Part shown: positions 1 to 10,741 of the stretch, piece by piece
Layout: every line of letters begins with the position of its first letter
Numbering within the stretch: position 1 is the first letter of the stretch
From: Branchiostoma floridae
Lineage: Eukaryota; Chordata; Leptocardii; Amphioxiformes; Branchiostomatidae
Assembly: GCF_000003815.2 (NCBI RefSeq)
Contig: NC_049997.1
Span: 8,250,676-8,314,675, forward strand
Direction: 5' to 3'
Length of the DNA stretch: 64,000 nucleotides
Translations under genes and position numbers: made by a program
Notes under the pieces: model-generated
What the model saw: the letters and a program-made list of their open reading frames with translations, nothing else
Database searches by the model: none
Told to the model about the DNA's origin: nothing

Positions 1-530
1 AAACACCCTTTTCTGAAATTGATATGGTATGGTTCATAGACCACTGGTCAGCCGTCCCAGTTAACTGACACCTTATAAGAGGGGAATAGACGGGAAAGGA
101 AGGATCCCTTATGCTTTGGGCACAATGGCGCCGGTGCCCGTCGGGGGTTCGGGTGTACCCCGGCCGGCCCCGAAGCCACAAATTTGCCCAGGTTGACTGC
201 CGAATATACCGCAGGGCCAGGGGTACATCTCTGTGTTTTCACGGTAGGTCACGGCGTTTGTTTGTCGCCAGGTCCTGGGCTGATTTTAACTCAAATATAG
301 TCCGGTAGGCCAGAAAGTGCAAAGAACAGCCCATGACTTAAACGACAGGGCCCCCTTTCCTGATTGTGACCAAAGCATAACATTAAGAATTAGCAAAAAC
401 TCACTGTTTCATATTTCACTGAAACGTGAGATTGCATATCTGTAAATTTCTAGTCTTTTTAGTCAAAAATGGAAAAAAACAACAACTTAACAACACTTAA
501 CAGTTTTTTTGTCGCTCTTTTGTTTTACAG
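1..530. other. 5' flank/intron upstream of the giant repeat-protein gene
   Basis: No coding exon is supported here. The last bases form a pyrimidine-rich tract ending in TTTTACAG at 530, a good splice acceptor three bases before the start codon. At least one upstream non-coding exon is therefore expected. Part of 110-300 is GC-rich and could hold such an exon, with GTAGGT at about 245 as a possible donor, but I cannot place it. Confidence 0.5.
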
Positions 531-533
531 GAA

Positions 534-3500
534 ATGGTCCGGTCCGCTACACTGCTAGTGGCGTTCGCGCTGCTGGCGTCCACTGCGCATGGGCAGTTTG
601 ATTTCGGTAACATCGACCTCGATGGAACCGGTGATCCCTTCATCATCCTCACCCGGCCTCCTACCCAAGCGCCTGTAGCAAACCCCGTCGTTGTCCAACT
701 TCTCGGGCAGGTTTCCGACTTAATTAGGCAATCGGGCGACCCAGATGGAGCCTTCTTCGCAGAGTACTTGGTCGGGGAGCTGGCCACGGCAGGCATCACC
801 GTAGACGGCCTCACTCAGGGTATAATCACCTCCTGGTCGAACGCGCTAGCTACGGAGGAAAACAACTACGAAAGTCTTGCCTTGCAGTTTGAGTCAGTCG
901 GTACCCAGCTCGGGTTCAATGCGGCGCAAGTGGCCGCGAAAGCAGTGGCCGATTATAACGAGTGGCTGAATGTCACGGCCATCTTGCGTGCGCTGTCTGC
1001 TCGACTCCAGGGCATCTCTCCCGACAACATCGGTGGGGTGGCGTGGCAGATCTCCACAGCACTCTCCTCCTACGGTTATCCCAGCGACAACGCCTCTATT
1101 GAGGGCATCTACAACTGGACCGTCGCGCTTGTTGCCGCAGGGAACAACACGGACGGTGTCGCCATGGACTTCTACGGTGTCGCCGCAGCCGTTGGCGTGT
1201 CTCCCGGAAGCCTGGCACAGGATCTTCAGCAACTACTGACAGCGGCTTTGGACGAAGGCGAGTTGGTGTACTTCTACCTGATGGAAGTGAAGCAAGTCAT
1301 GAGCAACTTCAACACCTCCTACATCCGGCAGTTCAGCATCTTGATCGCCCAGGAACTCAACACCCTCGGTTTTCCGCTAACCCCTGAGAACAGCGAGACG
1401 ATCTACATGTGGACATTGGGCCTGTACAATAACAACGACGGCGACATCGGCGTATACATCAATCAGTTTTACGAGGTGGCCGCCAGTGTGAACAAGTCGG
1501 CATCGGAGCTCGCCAAAATCGTTTGGGAAGACCTGACTTCCCAGCTGCAGGGAGGCGCAGCAGTCACCGCGCACCTGATCGAGGTGAGAAACCTGCTGAG
1601 ACTGGTGGAGTTCAGCTACATCAGAGGTCTGAGCGAGTTCATCGCGTACCAGCTGGTACCTCTCGGCTACCCCGTGCAAAACGACACCTTTGAAGTCATG
1701 TACACCTGGACCGTTGGCATGTTCGGCAACGACGACATCACTCCTTTAATCCAGCAGTTCTACGACGTGGCAAGTCTGGTGAACGTATCGGCGGCAGACC
1801 TAGCTCTGGGACTGAAAGACGCGCTGACTGCACAGCTGACGGGTGGAATGAGCGTTGTCACAGACCTGATCGAGGTCAAGAGGCTGCTGAAGACAAGTGA
1901 ATTCCAGTACATCGATGACTTGAGTCTCCTCATTACAGGCGCCCTTGTTCCTTACGGTCTCGAGTACAACAACGAATCTATCGCAAGTATCTACAACTGG
2001 ACCGCAGGTCTCTACCTGTCAGACGACATCCAACCTTACGTCGAGCAGTTCTACCAAGTCGCCTACATGCTGAATACGTCTGCTCCGGATTTGGCCGCGG
2101 GTCTGCGTCAACTCCTGACTGACCATTTTGCTGAAGTCGAACAAGTGGTGATGGATCTGATAGAAGTCAAGCGCCTACTCAACACCGTTGAGTTCAAGTA
2201 TGTCTTCGGTTTGAGCCAGCTGATCACAGGAGCCCTAGGCCAGTACGGCCTCGAGTACAACAACGAGACCGAAGCTTTTGTGTACCAGTGGACCGCAGAT
2301 CTCTACAATGCCCAAGATGACTTCGGCCCGCAAGTCGAACAGTTCTACCAAGTAGCCTACATGCTCAACGTGTCGGTCAGCTATCTGTCCAACGGTCTGA
2401 AGCAGCTCCTGACCGACCATTTCGCAGAAGTCAATCAAGTCGTGACCGATCTACTGGAAGTCAAGAGGCTGCTCGGCACAGTGGAGTTCCAGTATGTCTA
2501 CGACCTGAGCCTCCTCATCACAGCAAACCTCATGCCCTACGGACTTGAATACAACAACGAATCCATCGCAATGGTGTACGGTTGGACCGCAGGTCTATAC
2601 TTTGCACAAAACGACATCGGCCCACAAGTCGAGCAGTTTTACCAACTAGCCTACATGCTGAACACGTCGGTGGTAGACCTCGCGGCCGGCCTGAAACAGA
2701 TCTTGACCGAGCATTTCGACAAAGTCAACGCCGTTGTAGACAACCTCCTACAAGTCCAAACCTTGCTGTTGACACTGGATGAAGCTTTTCTTCCCGGCTT
2801 AGGCCAGTATGTAACCGGTCAGCTCGCCACTCTTGGTTTCCCCTACAATGACGAAACAGTTGCACAGTTGACCCAGTGGCTGACCGACATTCGCAACGGT
2901 CTTGACTTTGGAGCCTACGTTCGCCAGTTCTACGAGGTCGCTGCTGTTGTGGGCGTGCCAGAGGTGGAGCTCTCCGGAAATCTCCTCGCTGGTCTGCGGG
3001 AACAGATCGCTCTGGGCGAGGCAGTCTACTACGACATCTTTGAAGCGAACCAGGTCCTCCCGCAATTAAGTGACATGGACGTGGCCAACACTGTCAACTT
3101 CATCATCAACTTCATTACAGACAGAGGCGTCATGGTCCCAATGGACTTGGAGCAAGGCATCAGGAATTGGACCATCGCGCTTGCACAGCCATCAGCAGAC
3201 CTCCAGCCGATAATTCAAGAGCTTTACGGAGTGGCTGAGCTTATCAACATCCCGGTGAGGGACATGTCAGGGGCCTTGGTCGACCACCTTAGGAAGGAGC
3301 ACTACAGTGTACCAGATTACATCGAAGTCGTGGCTCTCATCCTCCAAGATATTAACGTCGCGTACCTGAAGAACGTCTCCGTGGAGATCACACAAATCCT
3401 GACGGGACTCGGCATCCCGGTGCCGGCCCCTGAGCTGCAGATGACATTGTTTGAGTGGGTCGAGAACATCGCCCTCAAGCCAGAGGACCTCCCCTTATAC

Positions 3501-6500
3501 ATCGATCAGTTCAGAGAGGTCGCGGCACTGGTCAACGTTAACATTGACGAGCTGGCATACGGGCTACTCTCAGAAGTGGAAACGCTCGCAGAGGCATTCC
3601 CCGACGGCTTCAGTCCTTCCGTGCAGAACATCCTCGACAACCTACCGGAACTGATGCAGCTGTTCTCCACCTACTTCCCCGATTTCTACGCCAACGTCAA
3701 CAACCAAGTCCAACAGTTTGGCATGGCGGCATGGGCCAACGTATCGGCAAACCTGACCAACTATTTCAACAACGCACCACCCGAGCAAGCCATGATGTTC
3801 GAAAACAAGCTTCCTGAAATTGCCGCTCTCCTAGGCATCGACATCCCAGCTAACGTGCTCCAAGGAGACGCCAACGCAATCATTCAGTACATCCAAAGCC
3901 AGCTCCCGGACATGTACATCCTGTCGTCGGCTATCCAACAGGCGTTGGAAGCAATGACTCAGCAATTCCCAGCTCAACTCGTCGGAGAACTGCTGGAGGT
4001 GATTTTCGGCGTCGACATCCCTGATGATTTCTCCTTCGATCCAACCTACATCGTTCAGCAGATCCCGGTCTTCCTCGGCAGCCTTGGCGTGCAGGTGCCT
4101 TCCAACTACTACGACATCGTGATGGCGTTTGCATCCTTCGAGCAAACCCCAGAGTGGTTCGCCAACAACGGCGCAACCATCGTCTCTCCCTTTGGAATCA
4201 GCCTCCCCGACGACTTCCAACCCACAGAGGAGTACGTTGCCGCCAACCTCGACAAGATCATCCAAACCATCGCCAACCAGGCGCCACAGATCGTCGGGGT
4301 TCTCTACAACACAACACAGCAGATCTTTATGCAAGTTCAGCAAAACATCGCCGTCAACTCCGGTGGCGACGTCGGCATGTTCATTCAGCAAATCATCCAG
4401 AAGGTTCTGGACTTGCTGCCTGGAGCCAGCGACTACTTCGGCTTCTACCTGCCGGAAGACTACAGACCTGAGTTGATCTACTTCGCCGAGTGGGGCATCA
4501 ACGAGCTCTTCAACCTCATCCCCACAAAGGAAGAATTCGTTCAAATGGCCGTGCAACCAATCGCTGCTACCCTGGCACCAAACGACACGTGGATTGCAGA
4601 GCTCTTGGAGGATCAATTCAGTCTGATATACGATCTGAACATGGTGTACATCGAGCATATGCCCGACGCTCTCAAGTGGATCGGCCGATGGCTTGGTTTC
4701 GAACTTCCCGACGACTTCAAGTTGGAGCCCGAGTGGTTCATCGCCCAGCTGCCCATGGTGCAGGCGTACGTAGAGCAGAACGCCGGAATGTGGTTCGACC
4801 AAGCGACCATGATGTTTGCTGAGTGGTCCGAGCAGGCCAACATGTGGATCAGCGGCTTCATGACGGACAGCCAGGGATGGAACGACATGGTCAACGCCTG
4901 GATCAACGACCTACCTCAGACAGTGGCTGGCTTGTTCAACCTCGATACTCTCTTCATGTATTTGGATCCTGCGAATGCGCCAGAATGGATGACCATGACA
5001 CCTCCTCCAATCCCATTCGATGCCTTCCTCACAGACGGATGCGTCCACGCCATCGCCTTCATCCTGGACGTCGACATCCCCGAAGACTACAAAGTTGACG
5101 ATCTGAGCAAAGACTTCAATATGCTAGTCAACAAGCTCTTCATGACGCCGCCCGACTACGAGCTCTCCTTCCTCGGCGAACTCCAATGGCAGTGGGAGAC
5201 CTTCTTCGTCAAGCCCCTGAAACTGAACATCCCAGACGACTTCCAGCCCAGCCTGCAGTACCTTCCTGACGTCATGATGTACTTCGGTATCAACCCGCCA
5301 GATAACTTCGAGCCAACCCTCGACTTCTTCCTGATGTGGGGTAAAGAGTTCATGATGAAGCTTGGGTTCGTCTTCCCTGAGAGGGACATGATGGGGGCCC
5401 GAGACGACGATGCCACGGATGCTCAAGCCGGCGATGTCATGTCTAGGTGAGAGTCTATTTATTTATTTTTTGAACACTTATGCTCATTTCCATGTATTTA
5501 GTATAACTCTCTGTACTAATTTTGGTAAGTGATCTGTCTATAACCTTGTAATAACATTTAGTTTTCGTCCATTTTCCAAGATATGCCATCTGTGCTTTGT
5601 TCTAACAGAACAAACTGCTGCTCTGCCGTAGATATGTAGGCGTTTCGATTAATCATTTGAATTTTTGTGTCGTTACAGTGACGACATGATGATGATGGAT
5701 TTCGCGTTCCTTGAGTACATGGCGGAGTTCTTCATCGTCAACCAGAACAACTGGCCCATGATCATCAAGGAGGCGGAGACGGCGTTCCCGATGATCGCCG
5801 CCCACTTCGCCGAAGCCGGGGACAAGATCGCCATGACCTTCATGCGCGACGTGAACATCATCCTGCAGGCCTACACAGACTACAACACCAAGGTCGCCAG
5901 CAACTTCATGAACCTGTACGAGGGGATCTACGATCACGTCACGATGCGAGCACAGGTCCTGGTGAAGAAGATGATGATGTACGTGTCGCACATGATGAAG
6001 CTGGGCAGGCACAACTTCCAGGCTATGGTGAGGCACCTCCGTCTGAGGCTGTCCATCGAGCTGCACTACCTGGCTCACCTCGCAGAGGAGTTCATGAACA
6101 ACGGAAACAACTACCCCATCCTGCAAGCGATCGCCCAACAATTCCAGCAGCCCAGTCATCCCATGATGAACATCCTTTCCGGCTTCCTTGACAACTACTT
6201 CCAGTCTCAGAACAAGCACCCGATCGCGGTTCTGCACGACTACCTCCACAGCCGCCCCAGCGTGTCTACATCCCGCCCTCTCATCGACGTGATCGCCAAC
6301 TACCTCGACGGCATGTCCAACCGCCCGAGCCGCCCGATCCTGGAACAGATCATGAACTACTTCTCCGGTCAGCAGCAGAGCGCTTGGGACGACGTTGCCG
6401 ACTTCTTCTTCGGAATGAACAACAACAACCAGCGCCCTCTTCTGCAACAGCTCTTCGACAATTTCTTCGGAAGCAACCAACAGCAGTACCCAGTCATTCA

Positions 6501-7386
6501 GGCCATCGCAGACAACTTCTTCGGCAATTCTCAGCAGCAGTCATCCCCCGTGCAAATGCTGATGGACTACCTCAATGGGCAATCGAACAGGCCAAACATG
6601 CAATCCATCGTCCAACAGCTCCTTGGCTCCTCTTCAGTCATCAACCAGCTGTTCGGAAACAACGAGAGGCCAACACCGCAGCAAATGCTGTACGAGCACA
6701 TCTTCGGCAACGATGGCCAGCGTCCTCAGGCAAGCCTGCAGGTACTCATCCAGCAGATGTTTGGCACAAACAGGCCCTCGCCCAACCAGATCATGCAGCA
6801 GGCAGTCCAAGTCATGTTCGGTGTTCAGCAGCAGGGCTGGAACACAAACACGTTCTACGACGACGATAATCAAGATCCGCTCGCCTGGCTCCTTGGAGAC
6901 GACTGGATGAATTGGTTCATGCCGGAAGAGGAAGAGAATGACAACTGGTTCTCCTGGCTGTTTGAAGAAGAAGACAAGGAAGATGACAATAATGACTGGT
7001 TCTCCTGGCTTATGGGTGATGAGGACAAGTCATCAGAGGAGGACAAGGAGGATAGCTGGCTGTCCTGGCTGTTTGGAGAAGAAGACAAAGAGGACGATAA
7101 GGAAGACGACACACAAGATTGGTGGTCCTCGTGGTTTGGCGGCGAAGAAGAAGAAGAGGAGAAGCCGGAGATGTGGTACACGTGGTTCTTCACCCCTCCT
7201 ATGGAACAGGACAAGGACTCCTCCGAATCGATGGAGAACAACTGGCTCTCCTGGGCGCAACCTCAGAACGATGACCAGCCGGACACTTTCCTGACCTGGT
7301 GGCTGTCGGACGACTCCCAGATGTACTCCGGATTCGACCATCTCGTCAAACCCATGCAGTTCCTTCGCGGTCGCCAGTGGGGTTAG
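534..7386 (+). CDS. giant secreted multi-repeat protein, family unknown (2 coding exons, 2206 aa)
   Basis: Two coding exons, 534-5446 and 5679-7386, join across a 232-bp GT-AG intron (TCTAG/GTGAGA to CGTTACAG/TGACGA). The split serine codon keeps the frame and gives 2,206 residues. The start is the first ATG after an acceptor at 530 and is followed by a clear signal peptide (hydrophobic core LLVAFALLAS, likely cleavage after AHG). Four repeat classes follow: about ten helical repeats of 95-100 residues (about 36-1020); about ten short 'G-x-x-(I/L)-P-D-D-F' motifs (about 1099-1620); a Gln/Asn-rich zone with repeated '(N/Q)-x-(F/L)-F-G' (about 1786-2025); and an acidic tail with Trp pairs (about 2031-2190). 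Only one cysteine is present (about residue 1503). Glycosylation sequons recur in the first zone. The predicted product is a secreted acidic glycoprotein, perhaps structural or matrix-forming, but that role is inference and I recognise no family. Confidence 0.9.
640..3590 (+). repeat. ten ~97-residue coding repeats in the giant protein
   Basis: The repeats are marked by the block QFYEVA/QFYQVAYMLN followed by NxS and a D-L-A-x-G-L-x-Q-L-L segment, then a V-x-D-L-(I/L)-E-V-K-R-L-L helix, a Y-x-x-x-L-S-x-L-I segment, and Y-N-W-T. Recognisable QFYEVA-type blocks start near 870 (diverged), 1160, 1460, 1755, 2045, 2335, 2630, 2920, 3215 and 3505, so the period is close to 290-295 bp. The copies at about 1860-2750 are the most alike and look like the most recent duplications. 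The outer copies are diverged. Several copies carry three sequons (NNES, NWT, NTS/NVS) at matching positions. Confidence 0.88.
3829..5390 (+). repeat. coding repeats with IPDDF motif in the giant protein
   Basis: About ten copies of a short motif G-(I/V/F)-x-(I/L/V)-P-(D/E)-(D/N)-(F/Y) followed by a proline or acidic residue and an amphipathic helix. Examples are GVDIPDDFSF, GISLPDDFQP, GFYLPEDYRP, GFELPDDFKL, DVDIPEDYKV, LNIPDDFQP and GINPPDNFEP. Spacing between copies is irregular (about 35-110 residues). The first copies (GIDIPANV, GVQVPSNYY) and the last (GFVFPERD) are degenerate. Confidence 0.85.
5447..5678 (+). other. intron of the giant repeat-protein gene
   Basis: The donor GTGAGA follows TCTAG at 5446. 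The acceptor TTTTTGTGTCGTTACAG ends at 5678. The intron is AT-rich against GC-rich flanking exons, and reading through the donor meets an immediate TGA stop, so splicing is required to reach the second exon. Confidence 0.88.
6110..6840 (+). repeat. Gln/Asn-rich FG-type coding repeats in the giant protein
   Basis: About ten units of 18-30 residues, each ending in an aromatic-glycine pair followed by a Q/N/S stretch: YFSGQQQ, FFFGMNNNN, NFFGSNQQQ, NFFGNSQQQ, YLNGQSN, QLFGNNE, HIFGNDG, QMFGTNR and VMFGVQQQ. Each is preceded by an amphipathic helix of the type P-x-x-Q-x-I-x-x-Q. Three weaker units precede them (NYFQSQNK, YLHSRPS, YLDGMSN). Confidence 0.82.
6880..7310 (+). repeat. acidic tail with repeated W-F/L-S-W-L motifs
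   Basis: The C-terminal tail alternates Asp/Glu/Lys blocks (EEEDKEDD type) with Trp-pair motifs: WMNWFM, WFSWLF, WFSWLM, WLSWLF, WWSSWF, WYTWFF, WLSWA and FLTWWL. That makes eight copies over about 140 residues, 15-25 apart. The acidic blocks use runs of GAAGAAGAC-like codons, so slippage could have expanded them. The protein ends in a short basic segment (RGRQWG). Confidence 0.85.
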
Positions 7387-8430
7387 TCATCCTAAACAGC
7401 ACCTTATAACTCAGGTAGACAACTGCGTAGTGCTCTCCAAAATCAACACAATGTAACAGTGGTGGTAGAATACTTTTCAAGGCTTAGTCAAGAAAATATC
7501 AGAAGTCAGTGACTTTATTTCTGAGAATCTGTATAGAAGCAAAGTTTGGCTCTTGCGCTAGACAGGGAAAATACCCTCAGAAGATGTAATGTCGAAAAGC
7601 ATGGCAGTACTGTATCTGTAAAATCACATTCTTTCACCAGGAATGAATGTATTTTTGTAGAATTGTTTGAGCGGTGAGAAGAAAATTCACGACAAACGAA
7701 ACAATTGCATTACTTGGTGGACGTCTTTCCCTTTGTAGCATTGAGTTTTCCCTGAAAAGTCCTTGGTTTTATCAATCAAATTGATTGAGTCTACTTTCAA
7801 TACATAGACATTTTCCGATTATCAAAGTCCTTAGACTGTGAATAGTCATTTTTAAACAAACATCGTATACATTGTACTCGACTACGCTGTATCAATGCAA
7901 TGTGTGAATTTTTTTGTTAAAACAAGGAAGCATGTACAAGCAATAATGAAAATGTAAGTAATGACAACAAGATGTTTAGTGCAGACGACGTAATTGTTCT
8001 TTAATCAACACGTAATATATGTCAGTGTTCCTTGATGGAAATACTACACAACCCTTTTCGTGTGATGTCGAAATGTTATTATTCGTTCCAAAACAAGAAA
8101 AAAAGGAATGAGCGCTTGTAACCGAAGAATCTACAATGTAAGAGTACAGAAATGTATTTTTAACAACTTTCATTCATTGATTTAATACTGTGATATGTAA
8201 GTTCTAGACTATCAGGGTTAGAGCAAACAAATTTGCTCATTGTGTATGCATTGCAATATTACACAAGTACGTACTGTTCGAAAGATTACTGAATGATACA
8301 ATACAAATCATGATGCTCATTCCACTCTTTTGTAGCTGTCGTGTTTTTCTGATACAATAGCGAAGTCAAGTCAGTCAGGTCACAGTGCCAGTGAAATGGA
8401 CATTTCTCTATCATGAACGCCAAAATTCAC
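7387..8430. other. 3' untranslated/intergenic region
   Basis: AT-rich sequence after the TAG stop at 7384-7386, with no supported coding potential. It presumably includes the 3' UTR of the giant gene. I found no convincing canonical AATAAA close to the stop. Confidence 0.5.
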
Positions 8431-8439
8431 TCTTTGCTA

Positions 8440-8640
8440 ATAGAAAACGTCCATGTAATCTTAAAGTCAATTGTCTACTGTGTGCTCATTGGTGGGACAA
8501 ATCAGCAACTAGACGGTGACGTCACAGAATTCACCATTAGCTAGGAGTCCATTCCGTGACGTCATGATCCGTTACTGGTATGTCCTACCAATGAGCGCAC
8601 AGCAAACAATTGATTGCACAGATGTTTTCAGAGAGGATCA
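8440..8640. mobile_element. long palindromic MITE-like element with two TGACGTCA sites
   Basis: The two halves are reverse complements over most of their length. CAATTGTCTACTGTGTGCTC at 8468 pairs with the complement of GAGCGCACAGCAAACAATTG ending near 8612. The inner arms (GACAAATCAGCAACTAGACG and GTTACTGGTATGTC) also pair, down to a centre near 8540. Each arm carries TGACGTCA (8517-8524 and 8557-8564). Outer limits are fuzzy, and the weak ends suggest decay. No transposase is encoded. Confidence 0.75.
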
Positions 8641-8799
8641 AATTTGTACTTCAGTGATAGGAGAGCTTTCATGCCAATGGCGCTGTCAATTTTTATATGA
8701 TGATAATGAATTTAGATTAGTTAGATTAGATGTCCTTTTAGGAACTGACAATGAGCCGAATGTTACACTACAATTCAAACCATATCAGTAGATAATGTC

Positions 8800-9880
8800 A
8801 AACAACCAGTAAATGATCTGGTAGACATATACAACCCCCTCTAACCGACGCACAAACATAGAAAACGCCGCACCTAGATCCGATAACAAGACACAAATAG
8901 GGGTCTCGCCCTTGTGTGCGCTAGACTAAATATATATTACTATGCCTATAATGACTTCAAATTATTCCTACATACATGAACTGCCTTATGTGCTTCAAGG
9001 CAGCCGAAAGACAACTGTCTCCAAGAATATATAAAAAAGTAACAAATGGACTCCACAACAACAAAAATATGCGTCGAGTAAAATATACTATTCAACAAAG
9101 GTCGGGGTCTACTGTAGTGGCTTTTGCCGTGCGACTAAACATCATCTAATATGTTGCAGTTGTTTTGACTCAACAAACCTAATGTTTACATTTTGCCTGG
9201 CCTCTCCAATACTAGCAGGATCTGTTTCAACTTCTGTTACACTAAATAAAGGTAAGAGGGTCAGGAAAGGCTTTTAAGATGGAAAAAACAACACATTTGT
9301 TTGAAAACATATTTGTTGCAACTTATTTCTATCTATATCTATAGGTGTTTGTCTTGCAAAAGATTCACTGGTCCTAGACTCACAGACGTTATTCTGTGAG
9401 GCTCCAATACTAAATGAGCTTAAATCACCAACGTCACAAGGTAGTGTTGAACTTTGACCTCTTCACGCAAACGAACACGTTCAAAGAAGGCCCCGACACG
9501 CCGTCCACACGTTATGTATGCCTTCTTGTTGACCCCTTCAATCTTTGTCTGAAAGCAATCCAGAAGTTTGTTCCGCTAAATGGTTTGTGGCTAGTGGATC
9601 ATCATTCATTATGTCGAAAACTCTTTGTTCCCTCTATGACAGATCAAATTTGGACGGATGACTCGGCAGACTAAAACTTCATTAGGCTACAGTAAGCAAA
9701 ACTACTTTAAAGGCGTGTGACATTTAAATAGGCAACAATATCAATATTTTAACTGCAGTATTTTGCCCTTGCTAGAGTGATGTAACCAAAACACATTTGG
9801 GAGTTGCATAACGCTTTTAAGATGTCAATAATATTTGTATTTGGAAAACACACCTGATGTAATGGGGTCTTACCATTGCC
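8800..9880. other. intergenic, no gene seen
   Basis: AT-rich non-coding sequence. The ORF at 9414-9674 has no recognisable domain and lacks splice or codon support. Confidence 0.5.
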
Positions 9881-9884
9881 TGTT

Positions 9885-9912
9885 CACGTGGTGTTCACGT
9901 GTATTTCACGTG
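9885..9912. promoter_or_regulatory. three CACGTG E-boxes at exact 11-bp spacing
   Basis: CACGTG begins at 9885, 9896 and 9907, each preceded by TT. One box falls per roughly one helical turn, so bHLH-zipper dimers could sit on the same DNA face. The site lies 0.8 kb past the 3' end of the zinc-finger gene. A role is not shown. Confidence 0.45.
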
Positions 9913-10580
9913 GTAATGTGTAAAAGCAATGTGCGATTGTTGTTCCGAAGAAAACAAAGACACACAAAAGGAAGATGTGAGTGATCTTACGTAGTCTTGT
10001 TTCCCATATCTAAAGAATGTACAGTTTATATACAGTGCACAAAATAAATAAGAACTTTGTTTAACTATACAAACAATGAGCTTTCATGATATATCAAAGA
10101 AGTCATACTTCTAGATAACACTGCAACATATTTTACGTTTCACGTATAACAATATGTACTACATTAACTACAATAACTATAAATGGTCATTGGACCAATA
10201 TATTTTTCATAACATAAACATTCATGTAAACGAACATGGACTTCAATGGCACGCATTTACCTTATCCTTTGATTGTAGTTTACCGTTTAACGCAGTGGAC
10301 TTTGATTATATCTGTTTCTCGAAATGCAACAAGTTTCATTCAATCATTACAACATTATGCTACATGGAACCAGTGGCAAGTGCACCTGTGCACCTTTCTG
10401 TTTGATATGGTTTTGAAGTAATGACCAACAAAAAGGTCACAACAACAGTAGCAAGAAGGCTCTTAACTTTAGTACCAACAAAGCTGCCAGGGGTCGTCTA
10501 CTTGTAAACCGCTAAGTAGTCAAAATTCTTTCAAAAATGTCATAGACAATAAAAGCAAGTAGAACTGTGCGTCTATTTCG

Positions 10581-10656
10581 TAGCCTGGTATCTAGCTGTG
10601 TTATAGCTCCCGAGTATTTTCTGTCCTCTTAGCAAATACGGCTGGATACCAGGCTA
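10581..10656. mobile_element. short MITE with TAGCCTGGTATC terminal repeats
   Basis: A 76-bp element bounded by a perfect 12-bp inverted repeat TAGCCTGGTATC/GATACCAGGCTA. Pairing continues imperfectly inward (TAGCTGTGTTAT against ATACGGCTG). No coding capacity. Confidence 0.72.
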
Positions 10657-10741
10657 TCTGATTGGGGAGTATTATAACGTGCGAAGAGAACATTTTGGAT
10701 TGTAATAATAGAATGCAATTCAGAGTCTGTATTCTGTGTGT

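Noticed and set aside
110..310. GC-rich frames at the left edge
   Set aside because: Could be a 5' non-coding exon, but no coding domain or reliable splice pair can be shown.
3831..4802. 323-codon antisense open frame under the giant gene
   Set aside because: It mirrors the strongly biased codon use of the plus-strand repeats. No domain, no start context and no splice support.
5653..6480. 275-codon antisense open frame under exon 2 of the giant gene
   Set aside because: His/Val-rich shadow of the plus-strand coding sequence. No independent evidence.
8516..8791. 91-codon frame
   Set aside because: It begins inside the palindromic element and has no recognisable domain.
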